Assembly: GCA_001604385.1 (NCBI GenBank)
Contig: LVBK01000022.1
Coordinates: forward strand, 1-61,903
Reading direction: 5' to 3'
Length of the DNA stretch: 61,903 bases
From: Spirochaetales bacterium Spiro_09
GTDB taxonomy: Bacteria; Spirochaetota; Spirochaetia; Treponematales; Treponemataceae
A program made the translations under genes and the position numbers. Position 1 is the stretch's first letter; each line of letters opens with the position of its first letter. Shown here piece by piece: positions 18,885 to 27,704 of the stretch. A model generated the notes under the pieces. It saw nothing but the letters and a program-made list of their open reading frames with translations, ran no database searches and was not told the DNA's origin.

Positions 18885-20552
18885 ATGAACACCGAAAAAA
18901 ACCGAAAAACCTGGATTATCGGACACCGGAATCCCGACACGGACTCCATTGTCTCCGCAGCGGCCTATGCCGCGCTCAAGCAAGCCCTGGGCCACACAAA
19001 CTGTTTCGCGGCCCGCGCGGGCAAACCGACACCGCAGACGGAATATATTTTTAACCGCTTTAAGGTAGCCCTTCCCGAATTCATCCCGGACTTGATACCG
19101 AAGGTCTCGCATCATTTTAGCAACCGGATTACGACTATCGGTATGGAAACCTCGCTGTGGGAAGCCCTCGCAATACTGGAAAAAAGCGAACACCGGATAC
19201 TGCCCGTCGTCGACCCGGATGGCCGGTATCATTCCCTCCTGCATTACAGCTCGTTCGCGCAAAAAGTGCTGAAAATGGTGAATCCCAAACAGAAGACCGT
19301 CATCCAGACAAGCATAGACCTCCTGTCGTCGGTCCTCCATACCCAGGCCCTGGTGGTGCATAATCCCCGGGAAATCCGCAAAAGCCCGATCATCATCGCG
19401 GCGGCCGAGTATACCACCTTCAGCGAGCACCTCGGCGCGCATATTCCCGAAAACACCATCGTCATTACCGGAAACCGGGCGGATATACAAACCCATGCCA
19501 TCGAACAGGGCGTACGCGCGCTGATTATTACCAACGGGACGATGCTCGCGAAGGACCTCCGCGAGCGCGCCGAGGCAAAAGGGGTGTCAATCCTGATCAG
19601 CCCCTATGACACCGCCTCGACCGCCCTCCTTATCATTTACTCCATGCCGGTTACCAGCATGTCAAATACCGTGGTGCAGCCGGTTAACCTGACGGATACG
19701 ACCCGAAAAATAGCCCCCCTCCTGTCAACCGCACCGGGAAAAACCCTGCCGGTCGTCGATGACAAGGGAATTGTCGTGGGAGTCATGTCAGAAAGCGATT
19801 TATACGGGGAGCCGAATCTTGACCTGATCATGGTGGACCATAACGAACAGAGCCAGGCGATAGAGGGAATCGAACACTATCGGGTTCTCGAGATTATAGA
19901 CCATCACCGTATCGGGACCGTCTCAACCAGAAACCCCATCACCTTCATAAACCGGCCGGTCGGCGCGACCAGCACGATAATTACCACCCTCTACCAGGAA
20001 CAGCACGTTCCGATCAAACCCGAGATAGCCTCCATTTTGCTGTGCGGCATTCTGGCGGATACCCTGAACCTGAAGTCGGCCACCACAACGCCGGTTGACC
20101 AGTCGGCGGCCGAATACCTTTCCAACATTACCAATCTTGATCTTGAGGAACTGGGCAGAGAGCTGATGGTCGCCGCAAGCAATATTACCGGAAGAACCGC
20201 CGGAGAACTGATTGCGCAGGATATGAAACGCTATGACGAACTGGGCTATACCTTTACGGTCAGTCAGATCGAAGTCGAGGATCCGCACGAAATTCTGGAG
20301 CGCAAGGACGAGTTTCTGTCCGTGCTTGAAACGGAACGGAACAGGGGAAGCAATCTGTTCAGCGCGCTCCTGGTTACCGATATTACCGCACTCTCGAGCC
20401 TGTTGTTTATCGGAGCGGAAAGGCGCTTTATGAACACGGTATCCCTGCCCAAGCAGGAAGAGTCCGTCTTCGTCATGCGGGATATTGTGTCGCGGAAAAA
20501 GCAGCTTATGCCCATACTTTCAGAAATTGTCGAGCGGTACGCGCGGTTATAG
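18885..20552 (+). CDS. Manganese-dependent inorganic pyrophosphatase with CBS-DRTGG insert
   Basis: Family II pyrophosphatase that hydrolyses PPi to phosphate. At 555 residues it is the long regulatory form. The DHH domain starts with GHRNPDTDSIVSAAAY, is interrupted at about 70-300 by two CBS domains with a DRTGG-like segment between them, and resumes with VDHNEQSQ and IIDHHRIG. A DHHA2 domain ends the protein. CBS inserts in this family bind adenine nucleotides and tune activity. The ATG at 18885 lacks a Shine-Dalgarno and lies close to a promoter. rluA starts one base after the stop. Confidence 0.93.
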   Translation: MNTEKNRKTWIIGHRNPDTDSIVSAAAYAALKQALGHTNCFAARAGKPTPQTEYIFNRFKVALPEFIPDLIPKVSHHFSNRITTIGMETSLWEALAILEKSEHRILPVVDPDGRYHSLLHYSSFAQKVLKMVNPKQKTVIQTSIDLLSSVLHTQALVVHNPREIRKSPIIIAAAEYTTFSEHLGAHIPENTIVITGNRADIQTHAIEQGVRALIITNGTMLAKDLRERAEAKGVSILISPYDTASTALLIIYSMPVTSMSNTVVQPVNLTDTTRKIAPLLSTAPGKTLPVVDDKGIVVGVMSESDLYGEPNLDLIMVDHNEQSQAIEGIEHYRVLEIIDHHRIGTVSTRNPITFINRPVGATSTIITTLYQEQHVPIKPEIASILLCGILADTLNLKSATTTPVDQSAAEYLSNITNLDLEELGRELMVAASNITGRTAGELIAQDMKRYDELGYTFTVSQIEVEDPHEILERKDEFLSVLETERNRGSNLFSALLVTDITALSSLLFIGAERRFMNTVSLPKQEESVFVMRDIVSRKKQLMPILSEIVERYARL

Positions 20553-20553
20553 T

Positions 20554-21330
20554 ATGAAAAAACTTTCAATTCTGTACGAGGACGATTGGCTGGTGGTCGT
20601 ATCCAAACCCGCCGGATTGCTGTCTGTCGGGTTTCCCGGTTTCCGGGGTCCCTGCGCCCTGGACATTCTGGCCAGCCGCTACGCCAACCGTAAACAGGTA
20701 CGCATAGAAGCCGTTCACCGGCTTGACCGGGATACCTCCGGCATCATGATGTTCGCCAAATCCGTAGCGGCACGGGAGCGGATCATGGACAGCTGGCAGG
20801 AAATGGTCACCGAACGGCTGTACCATTGCGTCTGCCTGCACGGGAGAAAAAGGCTTGCCGACAGCGGAAAAATTGATGCGCCGATCCGGTACAACAAGGC
20901 AGACAAGGGTTGGGTGCCGGAAGACGGTTCGGGCGATCGGGCCGTAACCAGATATCGGGTACTTGAACGGGGAAAGGACATGGATCTGGTAGCCTGCGAC
21001 CTGGAGACGGGACGAAAAAACCAGATACGCATTCATCTTGCCTACCTGGGCTGTCCGATCGCCGGGGACCGTATATACGGAAGACCGGACGGGGTGGAAC
21101 GGCTTGCCCTTCATGCCCGCGCTATCTCTTTTATCCACCCCTTTACCGGAGAAAGCCTCCGTTTTGAGGAACGCGAGAGCGCGCTGTTCGCCACACTGGT
21201 GCGGTCCGAAGCACGAGGCGACAAAAACGCCGAAGCCCCAGGCGAAGCGCCGACATATGAAAACCGGGAGCGGAAATCCGCACGGGGACAGGGCGGCAGC
21301 AAATACATACCGGGCACGTCAAGGAAATGA
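20554..21330 (+). CDS. RluA-family RNA pseudouridine synthase
   Basis: Isomerises uridine to pseudouridine in rRNA or tRNA. The 258-residue protein lacks an S4 domain. The catalytic Asp is in HRLDRDTSG (about 56-64), and the later landmarks TGRKNQIRIHLAYLG and IAGDRIYG are typical of the RluA/RluC/RluD type. The C-terminal 40 residues are a basic, low-complexity tail (from about residue 215). The start MKKLSILYEDD follows the pyrophosphatase stop by one base, so the two are cotranscribed; a longer upstream reading would overlap that gene. The target site is unknown. Confidence 0.9.
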   Translation: MKKLSILYEDDWLVVVSKPAGLLSVGFPGFRGPCALDILASRYANRKQVRIEAVHRLDRDTSGIMMFAKSVAARERIMDSWQEMVTERLYHCVCLHGRKRLADSGKIDAPIRYNKADKGWVPEDGSGDRAVTRYRVLERGKDMDLVACDLETGRKNQIRIHLAYLGCPIAGDRIYGRPDGVERLALHARAISFIHPFTGESLRFEERESALFATLVRSEARGDKNAEAPGEAPTYENRERKSARGQGGSKYIPGTSRK

Positions 21331-21341
21331 CCACGCGCAGT

Positions 21342-21397
21342 GGCCCCTGCCTGCCCGTTCTGCGCGGCGGCTCCGCGCGTGACGAGCGGCCCCTGCA
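21342..21397. repeat. Intergenic palindromic repeat, copy A
   Basis: Core hairpin at 21362-21379: GCGCGG/CCGCGC around CGGCT. A CCCCTGC flank lies to the left. It fills the gap between the convergent rluA and membrane-protein genes. The same core recurs at about 32262, 45831 and 59481. Confidence 0.65.
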
Positions 21398-21424
21398 ATA
21401 TCCTTCTGCCTCAGACTTTCTGCG

Positions 21425-22210
21425 TCAATATTTCCAGGGGAAGATAAAATTGCGGAACGTGCGGTGTCCGACAATGTCATCTTCCTCCTCGAGAATTTCA
21501 TCCCAGGGAACCGACTTGCGCGCGGTTTTGAAATCGAGCTCGGGATGGGACTCGATCCAGTTGTACTTGAACAGCCGCAGGCGGAGCGCCTCGTTTTGCG
21601 CCAGGATAACCCCGGAAAAACCCGGAACCAGAAATACGGTCAACCCGGAAACGGTGATGAGCACGAGCGAGTAGAAAAAAAGAAAGAACGAGAATCCGGG
21701 GTTGTCAAAAAAGAGAATGAAGCTTTTTTTGACGGCGTTTTTAAAGTCCTTTTCTATCTGGACGCGGACGGCCAAAAACCACTGGAAAGACAGCAAAAAA
21801 AGCACGACTACCCAGAACATCATCGCGGCAAGCGTCAGGCCAAAGAGGCTGTTCAACGAAAGATAATAGGGGATGACGATTGCGGCGAGCACACTGACCA
21901 GGCATACGAGAATCGCGAAAAACATGCCATGTGGCGCATACTCGCGGAAGGCGGTAAACACCGCCTTGAAGGTCAGCGAACGGTGACGGGCCACGTCGGC
22001 CATCACTGAGGAGATGGACATGAAAAGCACGCCTTCAAGAAGCACAGCCAATACAAGGGAGCCGATTGACAGGGGAACGATATCGGCTGTCGCGCTCGCC
22101 AAAAAAACGCCGCCGAAACCGATCGACAACACCAGCACGTTCAGCACGATAATGGTCAACAGATTGTCCCAGCCCGAATAAAAAGCTTTCCTCAAAAATA
22201 ATCCTATCAT
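21425..22210 (-). CDS. Polytopic membrane protein, function unknown
   Basis: A 261-residue protein with about six hydrophobic segments: helices near 15-35, 42-70, 95-120, 128-150 and 175-205. A conserved-looking polar tail follows, with WIESHPELD and PWDEILEEEDDIVGHRTFRNF. It resembles YesL/DUF624-like membrane proteins found in spirochaetes, but no activity can be assigned. The ATG at 22210 is preceded by an extended -10 (TGC TACTAT) only 6 nt away and no Shine-Dalgarno. It is divergent from the purine transport operon. Confidence 0.65.
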   Translation of the reverse strand: MIGLFLRKAFYSGWDNLLTIIVLNVLVLSIGFGGVFLASATADIVPLSIGSLVLAVLLEGVLFMSISSVMADVARHRSLTFKAVFTAFREYAPHGMFFAILVCLVSVLAAIVIPYYLSLNSLFGLTLAAMMFWVVVLFLLSFQWFLAVRVQIEKDFKNAVKKSFILFFDNPGFSFFLFFYSLVLITVSGLTVFLVPGFSGVILAQNEALRLRLFKYNWIESHPELDFKTARKSVPWDEILEEEDDIVGHRTFRNFIFPWKY

Positions 22211-22216
22211 GGGTCA

Positions 22217-22249
22217 ATAGTAGCATAAGCGGTATGTTTTTACTATAAT
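22217..22249. promoter_or_regulatory. Divergent promoters: membrane protein and BMP operon
   Basis: On the minus strand TGC TACTAT (TACTAT at 22222-22217) lies 6 nt before the ATG at 22210. On the plus strand TATAAT (22244-22249) precedes the BMP gene, whose ATG at 22275 has a normal leader with AAGGGAG at 22261-22267. Confidence 0.6.
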
Positions 22250-22274
22250 GCGAGTCGTTGAAGGGAGTTGTTCC

Positions 22275-23312
22275 ATGAAAAAGTATATTCTTGTTTCGGT
22301 TACTATATTGTGTGCCCTCGCCATCGTTTCCTGCACGGCAAAAAAGGAAGGCACCTCCGCTGAAAGCGTCGACATTGCCGTCTTTGTTCCGGGAATTGTT
22401 TCCGGTAGTCCCGTATACGAAATGCTCGTCGCGGGAGTCGAAAAAGCCGTAGCAGCTGCTCATGCCCAGGGAATGAATGCCACCGTACAGGTTATCGAAG
22501 CCGGTACGCAACAGGCCGAATGGGGCACAAAGATGACCTCGGTCGCAGCGGAAGGCCGCTACGAACTGATTATTTCTTCCAATCCGGCCATGCCCGACAT
22601 TATCGATCCGGTATCCCGCCAGTTTCCCTCAATATCTTTTCTGATTTTCGATGCCTTTTTTGAGGGCAACCCGCAAATTACGACCTTCCGCTACAATCAG
22701 CGGGAACAGGCATATCTTTCCGGTTATATGTCGGCCCTTGTCAGCACAAGCTCCATGCAGTTTGCAAATGCGGACAAAAAAATCGGTCTGGTGGCCGGTC
22801 AGGAATATCCGGCCATGAACGGCATCATCCTGCCCTCCTTCCTTGAAGGTGCGCGGGCGGTTGATCCTGCCTTTACCGTCGATTTTCGCGTGGTCGGCAA
22901 CTGGTATGATGCGGCCAAGGGCGCCGAACTGGCCCGTGCAATGAAAACAGCAGGGGTTGACGTCATAATGCCGATCTCCGGAGGAGCAAATCAGGGCGTT
23001 CTTTCGGCTGCCCGGGACGAGGGCATCTATGTTGCCTGGTTTGACGACAACGGATACGCGCGTGCGCCCGGCCTGGTCATCTCGAGCTCGATCATGGCAC
23101 AGGAACGGCTTGTCAGCGAAAAGGTTGCCGCCTTCCTGGATGGAACCCTTGCGAAAGGAAAGCCCTCTACTGTCGGCATCACCGGTGGCTACATCGGCTT
23201 TGTCGCAGACGATCCCCTGTACATCGACACGGTACCGGAGGCCCTCCGGCTGCGTATGAACGAATTGGTCAGGCGCCTCGAAAGCGGCGAACTTGTCCTG
23301 GAAAGCAACTAA
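22275..23312 (+). CDS. BMP-family (PnrA-like) substrate-binding lipoprotein
   Basis: Extracytoplasmic binding protein of an ABC importer, 345 residues. The signal peptide ends with a lipobox (AIVSC, Cys about residue 19), predicting lipid anchoring. The mature part has the basic membrane protein fold features DIAVFVPGIVSGSPVYEM and DVIMPISGGANQGV, as in Treponema PnrA/TmpC, which bind purine nucleosides. The start is set by AAGGGAG 7 nt before the ATG, rather than an upstream in-frame ATG at 22248 that overlaps the -10 box. It leads the operon of one ATPase and two permeases. Confidence 0.92.
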   Translation: MKKYILVSVTILCALAIVSCTAKKEGTSAESVDIAVFVPGIVSGSPVYEMLVAGVEKAVAAAHAQGMNATVQVIEAGTQQAEWGTKMTSVAAEGRYELIISSNPAMPDIIDPVSRQFPSISFLIFDAFFEGNPQITTFRYNQREQAYLSGYMSALVSTSSMQFANADKKIGLVAGQEYPAMNGIILPSFLEGARAVDPAFTVDFRVVGNWYDAAKGAELARAMKTAGVDVIMPISGGANQGVLSAARDEGIYVAWFDDNGYARAPGLVISSSIMAQERLVSEKVAAFLDGTLAKGKPSTVGITGGYIGFVADDPLYIDTVPEALRLRMNELVRRLESGELVLESN

Positions 23313-23318
23313 GAGGGA

Positions 23319-24806
23319 ATGGGTACACTCAGCGTCGCGCGGCTGGAGGACATACGCAAGGTTTACCGGACTCCCGGCGACCGGGCAGGTACCACCCGGC
23401 TGTTTACCGCCCTTGACGGGGTGACCCTGGAATTTATAAGCGGTGAAATTCATACCCTTTTGGGTGAAAACGGGGCGGGAAAGTCGTCGCTTGTGCATGT
23501 GTTTTCCGGGCTCATTTCCGCTGACGGGGGAACAATTTCCCTGGACGGAAAACCGGTCCGCTTTCGCTCTCCCGCTGACGCACTTGAGGCCGGTATTGCC
23601 ATGGTGCACCAGCGTCCTCTTTTGTCGAACCGGCTGACCGTTCTGGAAAACTGTCTTGTAGGGCAGCCAGGTTTTCTGCTTGACCGGGCGGGAATGACGG
23701 ATCGTGTTCAGAAGCTGAGACGCACGTGGAAGCTGAGAGTACACCTGCACAGCATTACCGGAGAACTGACCCAGGCAGAACGGCTGGAGACCGCACTTCT
23801 TGCCGCCCTGTGCCAGGATCCCTCTTTCCTGATTCTTGACGAACCAACCGCGGTCCTGCCCCCCGATCAGCGGGAGGAGTTCATGGAAGCCGTGCGCAAA
23901 GCCGCAGCGGAGGGTCTTTCAGTCATCATGATTACGCATAATCTTTCAGACGCCCTTCGCTGGTCAGACCGTATAACCATATTATCCCACGGGAACATAG
24001 TGCATGAGGCGGTCAGCGGGCCGCATACAGACCTGAATCGTTCGGGCTTTTCCCGGAGCGAGCTTGAAGGGTATCTCAATCCGCACACCGGGGTTGCAAC
24101 AGTTGCGCGCGAGGTATGTCCACTCCGTGGCCCGGCTCATCTTGTAATCGACAATGTTGGCATTCCCGAACAGATTCCCCCGATCACACTGTACGTGAAA
24201 GCGGGTTCAATTACCGGCATCTTCGGTCAGCCGGGAAGCCGCATTTCCCTCCTCGAAGACCTGTTGTCCGGTATGGTTCAGGCCCATACGGGATCGCTTA
24301 CCGTCAGGCACGAAACAGGCAGGGAGATTCGTCTTGAAGCAGGGACCATTACCCCCCGCTCGCTGCGCAATGCCGGGATTGGCATTGTTCCGTCAGACAG
24401 AAATTTCAGGGCCTCGCACCCCTTGCTCACCGTGTCTGAAATCCTGTCACCCTGCCTCATTGCAGATAAAACGAGGGGTGTGCCTGCACACGCGGATTTT
24501 TGCCGGAAACTGCTGTCGGAAACAGCGGTCGAGGTTCCGTTGAACCGGAAAGCGGCAAGCCTTTCGGGGGGGCAGTTACAGCGGATCATCCTTTCACGGG
24601 AACTGGCCCTGAAGCCTGACATTCTGATACTTGCCGAGCCGGAATGGGGCCTTGACCTCAGAAGTGCGGCCCTGTTACGGGAACGATTAACCCATGCCGC
24701 CCGCTCCGGTATGGCGATTCTCATACTGACCGATACGCCCGAAACCATGGACAATGAAAACCTCTTTTGTGAAATACACTATCTGGGAAAGGAGTCCTTC
24801 ACGTGA
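23319..24806 (+). CDS. Nucleoside ABC transporter, tandem ATPase subunit
   Basis: Energises purine nucleoside uptake with the BMP lipoprotein. The 495 residues contain two nucleotide-binding domains. The first has an intact Walker A (GENGAGKSS, about 48-56) and Walker B with LILDEPTAVLPP, but its signature region reads LTQAERLE in place of LSGGQ. The second has a degenerate Walker A (GQPGSRIS) but an intact signature (LSGGQLQRI) and AEPEWGLD. Thus probably only one composite site is hydrolytically competent, as is common in this family. The ATG lies six bases after the BMP stop, next to AGAGGGA, and the end overlaps the permease start as GTGA. Confidence 0.9.
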   Translation: MGTLSVARLEDIRKVYRTPGDRAGTTRLFTALDGVTLEFISGEIHTLLGENGAGKSSLVHVFSGLISADGGTISLDGKPVRFRSPADALEAGIAMVHQRPLLSNRLTVLENCLVGQPGFLLDRAGMTDRVQKLRRTWKLRVHLHSITGELTQAERLETALLAALCQDPSFLILDEPTAVLPPDQREEFMEAVRKAAAEGLSVIMITHNLSDALRWSDRITILSHGNIVHEAVSGPHTDLNRSGFSRSELEGYLNPHTGVATVAREVCPLRGPAHLVIDNVGIPEQIPPITLYVKAGSITGIFGQPGSRISLLEDLLSGMVQAHTGSLTVRHETGREIRLEAGTITPRSLRNAGIGIVPSDRNFRASHPLLTVSEILSPCLIADKTRGVPAHADFCRKLLSETAVEVPLNRKAASLSGGQLQRIILSRELALKPDILILAEPEWGLDLRSAALLRERLTHAARSGMAILILTDTPETMDNENLFCEIHYLGKESFT

Positions 24807-25819
24807 AACATATTCTGCGATTACTCCTTGCCCCGATTCTGGCCCTCTCGGCAGTGATACTTATTCTGATTCTCTCCTCAGCGGAACCGGAGCGGACGCT
24901 GGCGGCTTTTTTTGTAACTCCCTTTTCATCCTGGTGGCATACCGGAAACATGCTCAACACCATGACGTTGCTCCTGTTCGCAGCCGCGGGATCCCTCCTC
25001 GCAATGAAGGGAGGAACATTTAATCTTGGCGGCGAGGCTCAAATATACGCACCGGCCCTGATCACCGCCATACTGCTGATGCAGGAAGGAAGCGCCTATA
25101 TTTTGATTCCGTTATCCCTGGTTGCGGCGCTGCTTACCGGAGCCTTTCTCGGCCTTATTCCGGGTGTCCTTAAAGCCCGGTATGGCATTGACGAGCTCAT
25201 CTCTTCCTTCCTGCTTTCAGCCGCGATGGTACCGCTGCTTGACTACCTCATAGCAGGACCCCTTCGGGATCAAACCAGGAATCTTCTTGCAACACCGCTT
25301 ATTCCCGAAAAGCTGCGCCTTGCGGCCTTTCTGCCGCCCTCATACTTCAATATCTCATTTATTGCCGCAATAATTACCATTGCGATCATCACCTTTATTT
25401 TGGCACGGACTAAACCCGGAATCAGCTATGAAATTGCCGGCAAGGCACCGGAATTTGCGCGTTTTTCGGGCTTTCCCGTCGCACGCATGACAGTTCTGTC
25501 CATGACTATTGCGGGTGTCCTGCATGCAATTACGGGATACATTGCGATCCGGGGGACCTGGTACACCTGTCATCAGGGTTTTTCGGGAGGGATGGGATGG
25601 AGCGCGCTCGCGGTCGCCCTTATTGCACGGAAAAGTCTCCCGGCTCTGATTCCCGCGGCCTTCTTCTTTTCCTGGTTGCAGACAGCCTCAACGACTGCTA
25701 CCCTTGCCTCCCGTTTCAGCTTCGATCCTCTGTCCCTCATTCAGGCAATCATATTTCTGGTAGTTGCGGCCCAACGCTTTCTTGTACCTGCGGACAAAAG
25801 GAGAGGCGACACACCATGA
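24803..25819 (+). CDS. Nucleoside ABC transporter permease, first subunit
   Basis: Inner-membrane channel subunit of the BMP importer, 338 residues with about nine hydrophobic segments. It contains the family landmark GGTFNLGGEAQIYAPAL (about 70-86), in which the NLGGEAQ segment is typical of BMP-associated YufP/RbsC-like permeases. Another landmark is FSGGMGWSALAVALIARKS. It starts with a GTG that overlaps the ATPase stop by four bases and ends overlapping the second permease as ATGA, so production of the subunits is coupled. Confidence 0.9.
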   Translation: MKHILRLLLAPILALSAVILILILSSAEPERTLAAFFVTPFSSWWHTGNMLNTMTLLLFAAAGSLLAMKGGTFNLGGEAQIYAPALITAILLMQEGSAYILIPLSLVAALLTGAFLGLIPGVLKARYGIDELISSFLLSAAMVPLLDYLIAGPLRDQTRNLLATPLIPEKLRLAAFLPPSYFNISFIAAIITIAIITFILARTKPGISYEIAGKAPEFARFSGFPVARMTVLSMTIAGVLHAITGYIAIRGTWYTCHQGFSGGMGWSALAVALIARKSLPALIPAAFFFSWLQTASTTATLASRFSFDPLSLIQAIIFLVVAAQRFLVPADKRRGDTP

Positions 25820-26637
25820 GCGACTTTCTTCCGGTAATAATCACCATGGCGGCGCCACTTCTTTTCGCAACACTGGGAGCCCTTCTTTCGGAGCATGCGG
25901 GAGTTCTTGCAGTTTTTATGGAAGGAGCCATAAGCCTGTCGGCCTTCCTGTGTATCGCCTTCACCATTGCGACCGGCAATGCTGCCTCCGGTTTTATCCT
26001 TTCAGCCGCTTTCACCACGACGCTCTTGGCCGTCATTGCGGTATATACCGAAAAAACCGCATCGAATCCGTTCTTGTCGGGCCTTGCCGTCAATCTTTTG
26101 TCCGCAGGAGTCACCTCCCTCTGCTCGGTCGTCTTCTTTTCGACCAGGGGGGTCATTCCGCTTCCCGCTGATCTCGGCGCGTACCGGTTTCCCCTGACAG
26201 CAGCAACACTGACTGCCTTCGCTTCTGCGCCCGCCCTCGCCTTCGTGTTGCACTATACCCGCTTTGGCTTACATCTGCGAATAACGGGAAGCGACAGCGA
26301 GGTCTTGCGCGCACGCGGTGTTTCCCCGGGAGTCTACCGGATTGCCTCCTGGTGTGCCGCAGCATTTTTCGCCGCATGCGCGGGTTCGTTTCTCGCCCTC
26401 CGTCTGGGAGCCTTTGTTCCAAACATGAGTGCGGGACGCGGCTGGACTGCCCTCGCAGCAGTGTACCTGGGATATAAAAAACCGCTCCTGTGCGCAGGAG
26501 CGGTCATTCTGTTTGCGGGTGCCGAGTATCTGGCACATATTTTACAGGGAACCGGTACGATTCCCGGAAGCCTCATTCTCGGTCTTCCCTACGCGCTGTC
26601 GCTTATCGTGTTTATCCTGTCAGGAAAACGCCGCTGA
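25816..26637 (+). CDS. Nucleoside ABC transporter permease, second subunit
   Basis: Second membrane subunit of the importer (YufQ-like), 273 residues with about eight hydrophobic segments. Landmarks are LLSEHAGVLAVFMEGAIS (about 21-38), FGLHLRITGSDSEVLRARGVS (about 152-172) and GRGWTALAAVYLGYKKP. The start MSDFLPVIITM at 25816 overlaps the first permease stop as ATGA; a longer upstream frame would lie inside that gene. The 3' coding end contains a perfect hairpin that acts as a terminator only on the other strand (see 26476-26504). Its stop is 3 bp from the end of the convergent GH43 gene. Confidence 0.9.
   Translation: MSDFLPVIITMAAPLLFATLGALLSEHAGVLAVFMEGAISLSAFLCIAFTIATGNAASGFILSAAFTTTLLAVIAVYTEKTASNPFLSGLAVNLLSAGVTSLCSVVFFSTRGVIPLPADLGAYRFPLTAATLTAFASAPALAFVLHYTRFGLHLRITGSDSEVLRARGVSPGVYRIASWCAAAFFAACAGSFLALRLGAFVPNMSAGRGWTALAAVYLGYKKPLLCAGAVILFAGAEYLAHILQGTGTIPGSLILGLPYALSLIVFILSGKRR
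26476..26504 (-). terminator. Terminator of GH43 gene inside the permease coding region
   Basis: A perfect 10-bp stem (26481-26490 with 26495-26504, ACCGCTCCTG/CAGGAGCGGT) with a 4-nt loop, followed on the minus strand by a run of T (26480-26476). It lies about 137 bases after the GH43 stop and within the convergent permease gene. Confidence 0.75.
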
Positions 26638-26640
26638 TCG

Positions 26641-27603
26641 TCAGGGATTAAGCGTTACAATGCTGCCGTCAGGCCGGTATTCCAGAGTGCAGAACTTTAC
26701 ATTCCTCTTGTGGTTGATTCCCTTTGACATTTCACAGTCGTGATAGAACAAATACCACTTTCCCTTATATTCCACGATTGAATGGTGTGTTGTCCAACCC
26801 AGAACCGGAGTCAGAATTACGCCCTGCCAGGTATACGGGCCATAAATGTTCTTTGAGGTCGCGTATACCAGCTGGTGCGTGTCGCCGGTGGAATATGAAA
26901 AATAGTATGTGTCGTTATACTTGTGAATCCAGGGACCTTCGAAGAAGCGGCGGTTTCTGTCGCCGGCCTTGAGCGGAACGCCCTTTTCGTCGACAACAAC
27001 AATATCGCGCGGTTTTTCGGCAAACTCGAGCATATCGTCCTGCATGCGCGCAATTTTGCAGCAGACCGCGTTCTGGTCATCCGGTGGTTCTCCGCCCTGG
27101 GGATCGAAGGTGCCGGTTTTCCACTTGTCGAGCTGTCCGCCCCAGATCCCGCCGAAGGCAAGATAGGACACATTATCATCATCGTTAAAAATGCACGGAT
27201 CAATGCTGAAGCTGTCCTTTATCGGCTGCTTTTGCGGTGTATAGGGGCCTTCGGGCTTGTCCGCCACCGCAACACCGATACGGAACAAACCGTCCTTGTC
27301 GCGCGCCGGAAAGTAAAAATAGACCTTTCCATTTTTAAGTACAGCGTCGGGAGCCCACATTTGCTGGGAAACCCAGGGTACATTTTTCATATGGAGAATT
27401 TGGCCCAGGTCTTTCGGAGGCTGACTCATGTCATCCATTTCGTAGACATGGTAATCCTCCATACAGTACTGATCTCCGTTGTCATTCGATTCCATTTCCA
27501 CATCCAGATCGTGTGACGGGAAAATGTACAATTTACCGTTCATTACGTTCGCGGACGGATCCGCGGAGTACATGTGTGTTATTAGCGGTTTTTTTTCCAG
27601 CAT
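26641..27603 (-). CDS. GH43-family glycosidase, cytosolic
   Basis: A family 43 five-bladed propeller enzyme, probably a beta-xylosidase or alpha-L-arabinofuranosidase acting on imported oligosaccharides. The 320 residues lack a signal peptide. Landmarks are THMYSADPSANV (catalytic base Asp about 15), WAPDAV (about 103), the Asp of SIDPCIFNDDD (about 135), the acid Glu in RRFFEGPWIHK (about 219) and HHSIVEYKGKWYLFYHD. GGAGG lies 4 bases before the ATG at 27603. A LacI-type palindrome overlaps its promoter. It may work with the secreted GH10 enzyme. Confidence 0.9.
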   Translation of the reverse strand: MLEKKPLITHMYSADPSANVMNGKLYIFPSHDLDVEMESNDNGDQYCMEDYHVYEMDDMSQPPKDLGQILHMKNVPWVSQQMWAPDAVLKNGKVYFYFPARDKDGLFRIGVAVADKPEGPYTPQKQPIKDSFSIDPCIFNDDDNVSYLAFGGIWGGQLDKWKTGTFDPQGGEPPDDQNAVCCKIARMQDDMLEFAEKPRDIVVVDEKGVPLKAGDRNRRFFEGPWIHKYNDTYYFSYSTGDTHQLVYATSKNIYGPYTWQGVILTPVLGWTTHHSIVEYKGKWYLFYHDCEMSKGINHKRNVKFCTLEYRPDGSIVTLNP

Positions 27604-27666
27604 AGTGCCTCCAGTGATTCAACAGCATACGGACCGGCGGCCCGTATCTGTCAGCTTGTTCTACCT

Positions 27667-27687
27667 ATTGTAACGCAACCGGTTGCG
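27667..27687 (-). promoter_or_regulatory. GH43 promoter with LacI-type operator
   Basis: The perfect 14-bp palindrome CGCAACCGGTTGCG (27674-27687) lies immediately upstream of a TACAAT -10 box (27672-27667), within the -35/-10 spacer. This is the classic form of a LacI/GalR-family repression site. The predicted leader is about 57 nt. Confidence 0.75.
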
Positions 27688-27704
27688 AAAGGCCAGAGCC
27701 TTTT

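Noticed and set aside
22248-22274. Upstream in-frame ATG of the BMP gene
   Set aside because: It overlaps the TATAAT box and would spoil the signal peptide. The ATG at 22275 has a Shine-Dalgarno and a lipoprotein signal.
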